Source: Alphaproteobacteria bacterium
GTDB lineage: Bacteria > Pseudomonadota > Alphaproteobacteria > UBA2966 > CAIVPW01
NCBI GenBank assembly: GCA_016869235.1
Contig: VGER01000020.1
Location: 1-32,398, forward strand
Direction of reading: 5' to 3'
Length of the DNA: 32,398 nt
How positions within the stretch are numbered: the stretch's first letter is position 1; each line of letters opens with the position of its first letter. Of the stretch, positions 25,719-32,398 are shown in pieces. The position numbers and the translations under genes were made by a program. The notes below the pieces were generated by a model, which saw only the letters and a list, made by a program, of their open reading frames with translations, did not search any database and was not told the origin of the DNA.

Positions 25719-26533
25719 CCGTCGCCCGCCGCCGCATCCTCCTGGTTGGATGCGGCAAGATGGGCCAGGCGCTCGGCCGCGGCTGGTTGGCCCGCGGCCA
25801 GAACCCGGCCGGTCTCGTCGCCATCGAGCCGAATGACGTCATGGCCCGCGCCGCCCGGGACGCGGGCATTCCCACCGTGCGCCTGCTGTCCCAGGTTGAC
25901 GCCGCCTTCCAGCCCGACTGGGTCGTGCTCGCGGTGAAGCCGCAGGTGGCCGCGTCGGTGCTCACCGACTACGCGCGCTTCGCCCAGCCGGCGACGTTCG
26001 TCTCCATCATTGCCGGCACCCGTGTCTCCACGTTGCGCACGCTGCTCGGCCCGAAAGCGGCAGTGGTGCGCGCCATGCCCAACACGGCCGCCGCGGTCGA
26101 GCGCGGCATGACGGCCGCGTTTGCCGGTCCCGGCGTTTCCACCGGCGCGCGCAGCGAGTGCACGGCGCTGCTCGATGCCGTCGGCGACGTGGCGTGGATC
26201 GAAGACGAAGCGCTGATGGATGCGGTCACCGCCGTGTCAGGCTCCGGCCCCGCGTATGTGTTCCTGCTCATCGAGTGTCTCGCCGAGGCAGGCGTGAAAG
26301 CGGGGCTCGCACCGCAGCTGGCCCAGCGCCTCGCGCGCCAGACCATCGTCGGTGCCGGCGAACTCGCCCGCGTTTCACCGGAGGCCGCACAAGTGCTCCG
26401 CCAGAACGTGACGAGTCCGGGTGGCACCACCGAGGCGGCGCTCAAAGTGCTGATGGCCTCCGACGGCCTGCAGCGCCTAATGACCGAGGCGGTCGCCGCG
26501 GCGGCTGCGCGCAGCCGCGAGCTCGCCGGCTAA
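25715..26533 (+). CDS. proC: Pyrroline-5-carboxylate reductase
   Basis: This 272-residue enzyme performs the last step of proline synthesis, reducing pyrroline-5-carboxylate with NAD(P)H. It has the nucleotide fold start ILLVGCGKMGQALGRGWL, VRAMPNTAAAVERGMTA, and the family signature DAVTAVSGSGPAYVFLLIEC followed by the C-terminal QNVTSPGGTTEAALKVL. The start is GTG 25715, overlapping the YbjN stop as GTGA. Confidence 0.95.
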   Translation: MTVARRRILLVGCGKMGQALGRGWLARGQNPAGLVAIEPNDVMARAARDAGIPTVRLLSQVDAAFQPDWVVLAVKPQVAASVLTDYARFAQPATFVSIIAGTRVSTLRTLLGPKAAVVRAMPNTAAAVERGMTAAFAGPGVSTGARSECTALLDAVGDVAWIEDEALMDAVTAVSGSGPAYVFLLIECLAEAGVKAGLAPQLAQRLARQTIVGAGELARVSPEAAQVLRQNVTSPGGTTEAALKVLMASDGLQRLMTEAVAAAAARSRELAG

Positions 26534-26598
26534 CACCCGGGAATCCCTGTCTCTTCGGCGGGGATGCTCCCGCGCCTCCGGTGCGCTACGCTTCCGGT

Positions 26599-27252
26599 AT
26601 GGCCGCCGCTCGCAAGCCCCGCCGCTCCAGGGCCGCATCGCTATCTGCCGACCCGCGCGGCAAGGTCATCGCCGCCATGGTGCGGCTCGCCAACGACGTG
26701 GGCTGGGGCGCGGTGACGCTCGATGCGATCGCCGCGGAAGCCGAGATCGGTCTCGACAAGCTACAGGCGATGTTCCCCTCCCGCGCCGCGATCGTCGCGG
26801 GGTTCATGGCCGACGTCGACCACGACATGCTGGGCCGTCTCGACAGCGGCGAATCCCACTACGCGGTGCGCGACCGCCTGTTCGCCGTGCTCATGGCGCG
26901 GCTAGACGCGCTCAGGCCGCACCGTGACGCGGTGGTCGCGATGCTTCGGGGTGCGCTGGGCGATCCGGTGACGGCCTGTGCGCTCGCCACCACGTCGCGG
27001 CGTTCGCTGTCGTGGATGCTGGCGGCAGCCGGCACCGCGCACACCGGCATCGACGGCGAGCTGAAGATGCAAGGCCTCGGCGCGCTCTATGCGTCGACGT
27101 TGTGGGTGTGGGCGCGCGACACCTCCGAGGACATGTCCGCCACAATGGCACATGTCGATCGCCAGCTGCGCCGTGCCGAAAGCATCTTCCAGTTCTTGCA
27201 GCGCTCAGTTCGGGTACCCCGCAGGTCCACGCGCAAGCCCGCGCGGGCCTGA
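26599..27252 (+). CDS. TetR-fold protein with COQ9-like C-terminal domain
   Basis: This 217-residue protein has an N-terminal TetR-type helix-turn-helix (VTLDAIAAEAEIGLDKLQAM then FPSRAAIVAGF). The C-terminal region (VWARDTSEDMSATMAHVDRQ and LSWMLAAAGTAHTGIDGELK) recalls the COQ9 lipid-binding family, where WLDDxSED and WRAAGDTSTD motifs occupy the same places. COQ9-type proteins share the TetR fold but aid ubiquinone synthesis rather than binding DNA. The presence of a UbiK-like gene 1.6 kb upstream is consistent with that. It begins 65 bases after proC at ATG 26599; no strong ribosome site is visible. A DNA-binding role cannot be excluded. Confidence 0.8.
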   Translation: MAAARKPRRSRAASLSADPRGKVIAAMVRLANDVGWGAVTLDAIAAEAEIGLDKLQAMFPSRAAIVAGFMADVDHDMLGRLDSGESHYAVRDRLFAVLMARLDALRPHRDAVVAMLRGALGDPVTACALATTSRRSLSWMLAAAGTAHTGIDGELKMQGLGALYASTLWVWARDTSEDMSATMAHVDRQLRRAESIFQFLQRSVRVPRRSTRKPARA

Positions 27253-27262
27253 GTCTCCGCCG

Positions 27263-28126
27263 ATGAACGCCGCCACCGTCCTCGTCGCCGCCGCGATGAT
27301 GACGCTGGCCCTGGCGTTGGCCATGACGTTCGCCTGGCGCATCTGGCTGCGCACCCGCAACTGCGGTTGGCTCGATGTCGTGTGGACGATCGCCGTGGGC
27401 GCTACCGGCATCGTCGCAGCGCTGATGCCGCTGCCCGGCCAGACCGTGCCGGGACGGGCGCTACTGGTGGCAGCCGTGGTTGCGGCATGGACGGCGCGGC
27501 TCGCCTCTCACCTCTATGCGCGCAACCGCATCCGTCTGGACGACCCGCGCTACCACGCCCTCGTGCGTCACTGGGGGGCGCAAGCTTCAACGCGCATGCT
27601 CCTCATGGCGTACATGCAGGCGTTATGTTCGGTGCCCCTGGTGCTGGCGATCTGGCTCGCCGCCCACAACGCCGGCGATCCGCTCGGCCTGCGCGACGCC
27701 ATCGCCACTGCGATTGCTGCGCTCGGCATCGGCGGAGCGGCACTGGCGGACCGGCAGCTCCAAAGGTTCCGCGAGCACTCGGGTGGTGCCATCTGCGCTG
27801 TCAGGCTGTGGCGTTACTCGCGCCATCCCAACTACTTCTTCGAGTGGCTCGCCTGGTGCGCCTTCCCGGTCTTCGCCTTCGACGCGACCGGCGCGTCGTC
27901 GTGGGCCTGGCTTGCGCTGGCAGCGCCCGCATTGATGTACGTGGTGCTGGTGTACGTCTCCGGCGTTCCGCCCATCGAGGCGCACATGCTGCGGACGGGC
28001 GACGACGCCTACCGGGCCTACCAGGCGCTCACGCGCGCTTTCCTGCCGATGCCGCGCGCCGGCGCTGGGCGGCTTGGCCGTCCTGCGGGGGCGACGACCC
28101 TCGGGCAGCCGCCGCCGGGCGGCTGA
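27263..28126 (+). CDS. DUF1295 membrane protein (steroid 5-alpha-reductase-like)
   Basis: This polytopic membrane protein of about 287 residues has the DUF1295 pattern: CGWLDVVWTIAVGATGIVAA, a TARLASHLYARNRIRLDDPR block, LWRYSRHPNYFFEWLAWCAF (RHPNYFFE is the hallmark), and VPPIEAHMLRTGDDAYRAYQ. Relatives include methyltransferases and reductases of the steroid-5-alpha-reductase/ICMT fold, which act on lipids. The substrate is unknown. It starts at ATG 27263, ten bases after the COQ9-like gene, so they are probably co-transcribed. Confidence 0.88.
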   Translation: MNAATVLVAAAMMTLALALAMTFAWRIWLRTRNCGWLDVVWTIAVGATGIVAALMPLPGQTVPGRALLVAAVVAAWTARLASHLYARNRIRLDDPRYHALVRHWGAQASTRMLLMAYMQALCSVPLVLAIWLAAHNAGDPLGLRDAIATAIAALGIGGAALADRQLQRFREHSGGAICAVRLWRYSRHPNYFFEWLAWCAFPVFAFDATGASSWAWLALAAPALMYVVLVYVSGVPPIEAHMLRTGDDAYRAYQALTRAFLPMPRAGAGRLGRPAGATTLGQPPPGG

Positions 28127-28242
28127 CACCGGGCGGCGCGAAAAAAGGGTTACGCAGTCAAATAGAAGTGAGGGGCCGGCGCCCGCTTGCCCGAAAAACG
28201 GCCGAAGCCTAGCCTCCGCCCAGGAGTCGAGGGGAGGTCACC

Positions 28243-29343
28243 ATGCATCGTCGCAGTTTCTTGGCCGGTCTTGCCGGCACCGCTCTTGCTGCGTCCGTCG
28301 CCCGTGCGCAGCAGGCGCCGGCGCCCGCTGCTCCGGCTGCGCCCGCCGCGCCGCTCGTGCTGCGTCCCGGCGCAAAGAAGATCGCCATCGCCAGCGCCAT
28401 CCTGCCCACCGAATCGATGATCGAGGGCAACAACGGCGATCCGGGCATGAATGCCTTCCTCGCCGAGTTGAAGGCGCAGGGTCTCGTGCCCGGCCAGGAC
28501 GTCGCGATCGAGCGCTATTCGGGTTCGCAATGGAATACGGTGCGGCGCTTGCAGGGCAATCGTTGGAACGCCCTCGGCGTCACCGTCGCCAATGCCAAGC
28601 CCGACGTGCTGTTCACCACCTCCAGCTACATCGCCCGCGGCGCCGCGACGAATCCGGACACCGCACCGCAGACCGTCTTCCTCGTCGGTGACGCGGCCGG
28701 CACCGGCCTGGTTTCCAACATGCAGCGTCCCGGCGGCAACATGACGGGCGTCTCTGCCGCGAACGGTGCCGCGAACAACGGCATGCGCATCGACCTCCTC
28801 AAGGAGGCGGTGCCGGCCGCGATGCGCATCGCTTTCCTGATGAAGAGCCAGGCGATCTCGCCGACGCCCTATGGCCAGGCCCAACTCGCCGTCGCGCGGG
28901 CGCAGCGCCAGGGAGTCACCGTGACGCCGGCGTTCATCGACGACCTGCTCGATGACGCCGGCATCGACGCCACCGCGCACCTGCGCGCCGTGCTCGAGGC
29001 GCAGCGCGCCGGCGCCCAGGGCTTCGTCGTGGCGGACATGCTCGACCTGTCCGAGTACACCGCCATGCTCGGCAGCTATGCGCTGGCGACCAAGATGCCG
29101 GCAGTGGGCAACACCCGCGACTTCGTTGTCAACGGCGGTCTCGCCAGCTACGGCGCCAACTACAACGACCTGTTCAAGAGCGCGGCCCAGCTCGTCGCCC
29201 GCGTCGTCAAGGGCGAGAAAGCCGGCGACATCGCCATCGTGCAGGCGCAGCCCGAGCTCGTCGTCAGTCAGCGCAATGCGCGCAACCTCGGCATCACCGT
29301 TCCGCAGCCGTTCGTCGCCAAGGCGAAGGAAGTGCTGATGTAG
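28243..29343 (+). CDS. ABC transporter substrate-binding protein (ABC_sub_bind type)
   Basis: This 366-residue exported protein starts with RRSFLAGLAGTALAASVARA, a signal peptide with a twin-arginine pair, then a low-complexity APAPAAPAAPAAP linker, and then a type I periplasmic-binding fold (KKIAIASAILPTESMIEG, KPDVLFTTSSYIARG, AQGFVVADMLDLSE and YGANYNDLFKSAAQLVARVV). The YNDLF block near the C-terminus is typical of ABC_sub_bind/TrpX-like proteins. No lipobox cysteine is present. No permease or ATPase gene is adjacent, so it is an orphan; such orphans are common in alphaproteobacteria. The ATG at 28243 follows GGGGAGG. A strong hairpin follows the stop. Confidence 0.9.
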   Translation: MHRRSFLAGLAGTALAASVARAQQAPAPAAPAAPAAPLVLRPGAKKIAIASAILPTESMIEGNNGDPGMNAFLAELKAQGLVPGQDVAIERYSGSQWNTVRRLQGNRWNALGVTVANAKPDVLFTTSSYIARGAATNPDTAPQTVFLVGDAAGTGLVSNMQRPGGNMTGVSAANGAANNGMRIDLLKEAVPAAMRIAFLMKSQAISPTPYGQAQLAVARAQRQGVTVTPAFIDDLLDDAGIDATAHLRAVLEAQRAGAQGFVVADMLDLSEYTAMLGSYALATKMPAVGNTRDFVVNGGLASYGANYNDLFKSAAQLVARVVKGEKAGDIAIVQAQPELVVSQRNARNLGITVPQPFVAKAKEVLM

Positions 29344-29367
29344 CGGCGCGCCACCTTTCAGTCGTGG

Positions 29368-29397
29368 AACGGGGACCGGCGCAGGCCGGTCCCCGTT
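29368..29397 (+). terminator. 13-bp perfect hairpin after the substrate-binding protein gene
   Basis: AACGGGGACCGGC and GCCGGTCCCCGTT form a perfect 13-bp stem with a GCAG loop, starting 25 bases after the stop at 29343. No long T-run follows (GTCCCTGG), as is often the case for terminators in GC-rich bacteria. It separates the gene from the 99-aa unknown. Confidence 0.75.
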
Positions 29398-29452
29398 GTC
29401 CCTGGTTGCCACGCCGGGCCAACTGGTCGAGATTCGCTAGAGGGGGCTTGCC

Positions 29453-29752
29453 ATGTCGCTGCGTATGCGTCGGAACGGCGCGTTGTCGCGGCCTCTGCAG
29501 GAGGCCGCCGCCGTTTCCGAGCTCGCCCACCTAATGGCGGCGGCACAAGCGGGCGACTGGTCGGCGTATCGCCGCCTGCTCGAGGTGCGGTTTCGCGCCC
29601 TGGCACCGGACCGCACGGCCGTGGAGCTGACACAAAGCAATTGGGAAGGCTTCGGCGACATGGCCGAGATGCTGCGTGGCGGCTACGTCTCGGGCTGGCC
29701 GATCATCTTCGAGGACGCCTATCGCAGGGCGTGCGACGCGGCAGCCGCGTGA
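29453..29752 (+). CDS. Hypothetical protein, 99 aa
   Basis: I do not recognise it. It is a small soluble protein with a basic N-terminus (MSLRMRRNGALSRPLQEA), a helical centre (ELAHLMAAAQAGDWSAYRRL) and a tail with VELTQSNWEGFGDMAEMLRG and SGWPIIFEDAYRRAC. An AGGGGG ribosome site at good spacing before ATG 29453 and a normal composition support it. It is convergent with ccdA, 11 bases away from its stop. No signal peptide or membrane segment is seen. Confidence 0.7.
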   Translation: MSLRMRRNGALSRPLQEAAAVSELAHLMAAAQAGDWSAYRRLLEVRFRALAPDRTAVELTQSNWEGFGDMAEMLRGGYVSGWPIIFEDAYRRACDAAAA

Positions 29753-29763
29753 CCCGCCGCGGA

Positions 29764-30480
29764 TCAGTACCGCGTTCCCAGCTCCAGGAGCCACTGCGGC
29801 GTATGGGCGATCAGCCAGGTTTGGATGTCGCGCTCGACTCCGGTGAGGATGCCGAGACCGACAAGGATCACCAGCATCCCGAAGATCACCTTGGTGGTGC
29901 GGCCGGTGGCGGCGATGCGCCCGCGCCAGCGCAGCCGCAGCTCGCGGGACAGCGAGCCGATCAGCACCAGCGGCAGCGACGCGCCGAGGCCGAACAGCGC
30001 CATGGTGATGGCGACCTGACCGAGGTTCTCGCCGCGCGCCGCCATGATCGAGGCGGCGCCGAGGGTGGGGCCGACACACGGCACCCAAACGACTCCCAGC
30101 AACAGGCCGATGGCGGCCTGGCCCTGCCAGCCTTCGGGCGTGATCTTCTGCATCCAGCCGTCAGCCATGGAGCCGAGGCCCGAGCCCGCTAGTGCCAGGC
30201 GTTGCTGCAAGGTGGAGCTCACCAGCGCCAGGCCGAGCGCGATCAGGATCACGCCGGCGATCGAAGAGAACAGCTCGGCGTCGAGCCCGATGCTGAAGCC
30301 AATCGTCGCAACAAATAGGCCGACGCCGACGAACGAGACGATCAGCCCGCCGGCCAGGGCCAGCGGGCCGAAGCGGTGCGCGCCGGCGGCGCTCGCCACC
30401 ACGATGGGCAGCAGCGGCAGCACGCACGGATTGATGATGGTGAGTACCCCGGCGAGGAAGCCGAGGGCATACGTGGTCAT
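29764..30480 (-). CDS. ccdA: CcdA-type cytochrome c biogenesis / thiol-transport membrane protein
   Basis: This 238-residue protein with six predicted membrane helices has the two conserved cysteine sites, INPCVLPLLPIV near the N-terminus and VWVPCVGPTLGAAS in the middle, that carry electrons across the membrane in CcdA/DsbD proteins. It would move reducing equivalents from cytoplasmic thioredoxin to periplasmic thiol proteins. The ATG at 30480 follows GAGGTGA. The upstream minus-strand gene is an exported thioredoxin, its likely partner. The bc1 cytochromes encoded elsewhere in the window are possible indirect beneficiaries. Confidence 0.92.
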   Translation of the reverse strand: MTTYALGFLAGVLTIINPCVLPLLPIVVASAAGAHRFGPLALAGGLIVSFVGVGLFVATIGFSIGLDAELFSSIAGVILIALGLALVSSTLQQRLALAGSGLGSMADGWMQKITPEGWQGQAAIGLLLGVVWVPCVGPTLGAASIMAARGENLGQVAITMALFGLGASLPLVLIGSLSRELRLRWRGRIAATGRTTKVIFGMLVILVGLGILTGVERDIQTWLIAHTPQWLLELGTRY

Positions 30481-30502
30481 GAACTCACCTCGTGCTCCCT
30501 AC

Positions 30503-30535
30503 GCGCCCGTCCGTGGCGTTTGCCGCGACGGGCGC
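30503..30535. other. Imperfect hairpin between the thioredoxin and ccdA genes
   Basis: GCGCCCGTC and GACGGGCGC are perfect 9-bp arms; the inner bases (13-17 of the left half with 22-26) extend the stem after a one-base bulge around a GTTT loop on the plus strand. It lies in the 85-base gap between the thioredoxin stop and the ccdA start. It could attenuate or process the transcript and set the ratio of the two products. Confidence 0.45.
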
Positions 30536-30565
30536 ATAAGGAATTCGCTGCGCGAAGGCTTTGGG

Positions 30566-30952
30566 TTACAGGCCGGTGGCCAGCAGGTCGAGGATCGGGC
30601 CCTCCTGGGTCGCGCCGGCGGAACGACCGGTCTCGCGGTTGCCCTTGAACACGATCAGCGTGGACTGGCGCTGGGCGTTGAACTTGCGCACCAGGTCCTT
30701 CTGCGTGTCCCAATCGATGTTGAAGGTGACGACGTCCTTGTACTTATCGCTCGTCACGGCCTTGGCGAGGATCGGCCGCTGCGCCGCGCACTGCGGACAC
30801 CAGTCGGCGTGCACCTGCACCAGGATGGTCTTCCCCGCCGCCTGTGCGGCAGTGAAGGCGGCGTCGTCGTACAAGACCGGCGCAAGCGCGATCGCCGCCA
30901 ACGGCGATAGGACGAAGGCAAGGATGGAAGCGAGGATGGTGCGCCGCAGCAT
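30566..30952 (-). CDS. Exported thioredoxin-family protein
   Basis: This 128-residue protein has an N-terminal signal or anchor (MLRRTILASILAFVLSPLAA, then IALAP) and a thioredoxin fold with the active site HADWCPQCAAQRP near residue 45-58 and the FKGNRETGR strand. The cis-Pro position is occupied by a Ser-Thr (RQSTLIVF) rather than Pro-Thr, an unusual point for a thioredoxin. The ATG at 30952 follows GGGGAGA at nine bases, and the frame remains open far upstream without signal-like sequence. It is paired with ccdA downstream, consistent with a periplasmic reductant relay. Confidence 0.86.
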   Translation of the reverse strand: MLRRTILASILAFVLSPLAAIALAPVLYDDAAFTAAQAAGKTILVQVHADWCPQCAAQRPILAKAVTSDKYKDVVTFNIDWDTQKDLVRKFNAQRQSTLIVFKGNRETGRSAGATQEGPILDLLATGL

Positions 30953-31124
30953 GATGTTCGATCTCCCCACAGCAAGTTGGCTGACCGCCAATCTACCAAG
31001 CCGGCGGCGCTGCCCAAACTCAAGAGGTCGTGTAGCAAAAAATCGCGGGAAGGCACTGAAACTAAAGCCGATTCTCAGCGAACCGGCACCGAGCGGACAT
31101 TGCAGTAACGCTCCGCTCCAGGCT

Positions 31125-32249
31125 TCAAAGCGCCTCATAGAGCGCCGGCTCGGTGCGGAAATCCGGCCCGCCCAGGGCGCCGAGTGCGTCCTCTACGTAT
31201 TCCGGCCGGCGCATGCCGTTGAGCACGCAGGTGATGCCTGCTGTGTCGACGAGGGCGGCGTTGGCCTTCTGCGACAGCGACCAGCCGCGGGTGTGGTCGG
31301 GCAGGTGCGCGTCGACGGCGGCATGGATGGCGGCGGAGGCGCCGGCGCCCCGCCGGGCTGCATCCGCGCGCAACGCGGCGATGAGCTCGTTGATGGCTCC
31401 GGTGTATCCTGCCGCCTAATGCTGGAATGCGGTTGCTTGCTCGCCCTGCAGTCCTGCCGCCACTTCGCGCAGGCGCGGGCCGAACTGCGCCACGACCTGC
31501 GTCTCGATCTGGCGCCACTGCTGCAGTTTCTGTGCGGACTGCGCCGCCGCCACCAGCTGCGCGCTCCAGGCGATGCCCTTACGCGGCGCCTTCGCCTCCC
31601 ATTCGGCGGCGGCCGCCGCTTGCGCCGCGACCGATGTCTTCGCCGGCGGTGCCGTCGCGTCCGCCAGGCGCACCAGGCGCTCGTCCTTGTAGGCGTTGAG
31701 CGGGGGGTTGGCGAGCACGGCGAGGTTCTTCGCCGTTGCGTACGCGAGCGCCATAAGGGTGCCGCCGGCATTGTTGCGCGTGAGCATGGGTCCGCTCTCA
31801 TAGAGGTTGGCGGGCGGCTGCACGGCGGCGAAGTGGTGGCGCGGCGAGATGCGCTCGGCGATGTCCCACATGCGATCCAGCGACGTCGCCTCGGGATCGT
31901 CGAGCGGCGCGCCGAAGCTGTTTGACGAGACGCCATACCAGGCGATGCGGCCTTTGGCGACCTCGCTCTCCAGCAAGGCGAAGGCGCGTCCGATGCGGTC
32001 GTAGAACGCGTCGCGCAATGCGCTCACGTCGGCCTCGCCGCGCTTCACCGCATCCGAGAAGAAGTACTCCGGATTGTGCAAGAGGTAGACGTCGATGCGC
32101 GCCATGCGCAGACGCTCGAGCGAGCGGCTCAGCTGGTCAGCAAGGAAGCCGGGATGCAGGCAATGCCAGCAGCCCTCCATGTACTTCACCATCTCGGCGA
32201 ACGGCTGGCCTTCGCGCTCCCGCGTGCGTGCCAGAGCTAGGTCCTGTAC
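31125..32249 (-). pseudogene. Aldo/keto reductase, interrupted by an in-frame amber codon and truncated by an IS
   Basis: The minus-strand frame encodes the C-terminal 370 or so residues of an aldo/keto reductase: YMEGCWHCLHPGF, DQLSRSLERLRMARIDVYLL then HNPEYFF, GRIAWYGVSSNSFG, and, further on, KANAALVDTAGITCVLNGMR then RPEYVEDALGAL. A TAG codon at 31418-31416 interrupts the frame (QATAFQH, stop, AAGYTGAINEL); the sequence on both sides is in the same frame, so it is a point nonsense change and not a frameshift. The 5' part is absent: coding similarity ends near VQDLALARTRER at 32249, where IS5-type DNA begins. The longest remaining frame with an ATG is 31416-32192. It is very probably non-functional. 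Confidence 0.82.
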
Positions 32250-32398
32250 CCATAAAAGGGATTCCCTTTAAGGGCCGGCTGTGATTCAAGCTTCCAAACT
32301 GTGGGAGCTTGACGATGGCGCGCTTCGATCTCAGCGACGGGGAGTGGGCGTTGATCGCTCCGCTGCTTCCCAACAAGCCGCGCGGAGTGCCGCGTGTC
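32250..32398 (+). mobile_element. Left end of an IS5-family insertion sequence (runs off window)
   Basis: The aldo/keto reductase coding sequence stops being recognisable near 32249 and is replaced by an AT-richer stretch leading to an IS5-type transposase start. The end region contains AAAGGGA-T-TCCCTTT (32255-32269), a perfect 7-bp palindrome with a second AAGGG just after. The exact boundary and the terminal repeat cannot be fixed without the right end; it lies somewhere within 32250-32262. Confidence 0.75.
32315..32398 (+). CDS. IS5-family transposase, N-terminal fragment
   Basis: The first 28 codons read MARFDLSDGEWALIAPLLPN followed by KPRGVPRV, which is the well-known N-terminus of IS5-family (IS427-like) transposases. 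The frame is open to the last base of the window. The ATG is preceded by GGGAGC at a suitable distance. The gene lies within the insertion that truncates the aldo/keto reductase. Only the N-terminus is visible, so integrity of the DDE domain is unknown. Confidence 0.88.
   Translation, partial: MARFDLSDGEWALIAPLLPNKPRGVPRV

Noticed and set aside
31374..31460. A frameshift in the aldo/keto reductase gene
   Set aside because: The two coding parts differ in position by an exact multiple of three; the break is an in-frame TAG, not a shift.
1..32398. CRISPR arrays, tRNA or rRNA genes, prophage
   Set aside because: No spaced direct repeats, cloverleaf-like segments, rRNA sequence or phage genes were seen; the only mobile DNA is the IS end at the right edge.

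Overview
The window is very GC-rich, densely coded chromosomal DNA. Its gene content and order point to an alphaproteobacterium, probably Rhodospirillales-like or a relative; this is inferred from gene neighbourhoods, as no rRNA is present. The indicators are petABC (Rieske, cytochrome b, cytochrome c1) next to hemF; the lgt / MidA-type methyltransferase / pgeF block; ychF-pth-rplY-prs; Nudix / DUF6111-type protein / cca; a COQ9-like TetR protein; and an ABC_sub_bind-type periplasmic protein. No tRNA, rRNA or CRISPR was seen, and no gene-free stretch exceeds about 260 bases.

Layout. 1-3109 (minus): DUF58 protein (cut by the window edge), MoxR ATPase, exported M48 protease, single-domain response regulator. 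3269-5392 (plus): CoA pyrophosphatase, small membrane protein and cca, closely packed. 5399-8545 (minus): an unknown 165-aa protein, an exported helical-repeat protein overlapping hemF, and hemF. 8760-12033 (plus): petABC plus an extra exported c-type cytochrome. 12140-16983 (plus): mtnP, apt, mtnA and a class II aldolase/short-chain dehydrogenase fusion, which together look like a methylthioadenosine salvage route with its own aldolase and aldehyde-handling domain. 17189-18308 (plus): two tandem paralogues of an unrecognised Tat-exported family. The first has a textbook sigma-54 promoter and the second has lost its expected start codon.

18324-21794 (minus): ychF, pth, rplY, prs (translation and PRPP supply). 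21910-24603 (minus): pgeF, MidA-like methyltransferase, lgt. 24692-29752 (plus): UbiK-like factor, YbjN-domain protein, proC, COQ9-like TetR protein, DUF1295 membrane protein, orphan ABC substrate-binding protein closed by a 13-bp hairpin, and a 99-aa unknown. 29764-30952 (minus): ccdA and an exported thioredoxin, a periplasmic thiol-reducing pair. 31125-32249 (minus): an aldo/keto reductase gene broken twice, by an in-frame amber codon and by an IS5-family insertion whose left end and transposase start run off the window at 32398.

Most of the window is housekeeping. The parts most worth following up are the mtnP-apt-mtnA-aldolase/SDR cluster, the sigma-54-driven Tat-exported paralogue pair, the lysine/alanine-rich tail on Apt, and the decaying aldo/keto reductase at the IS boundary.
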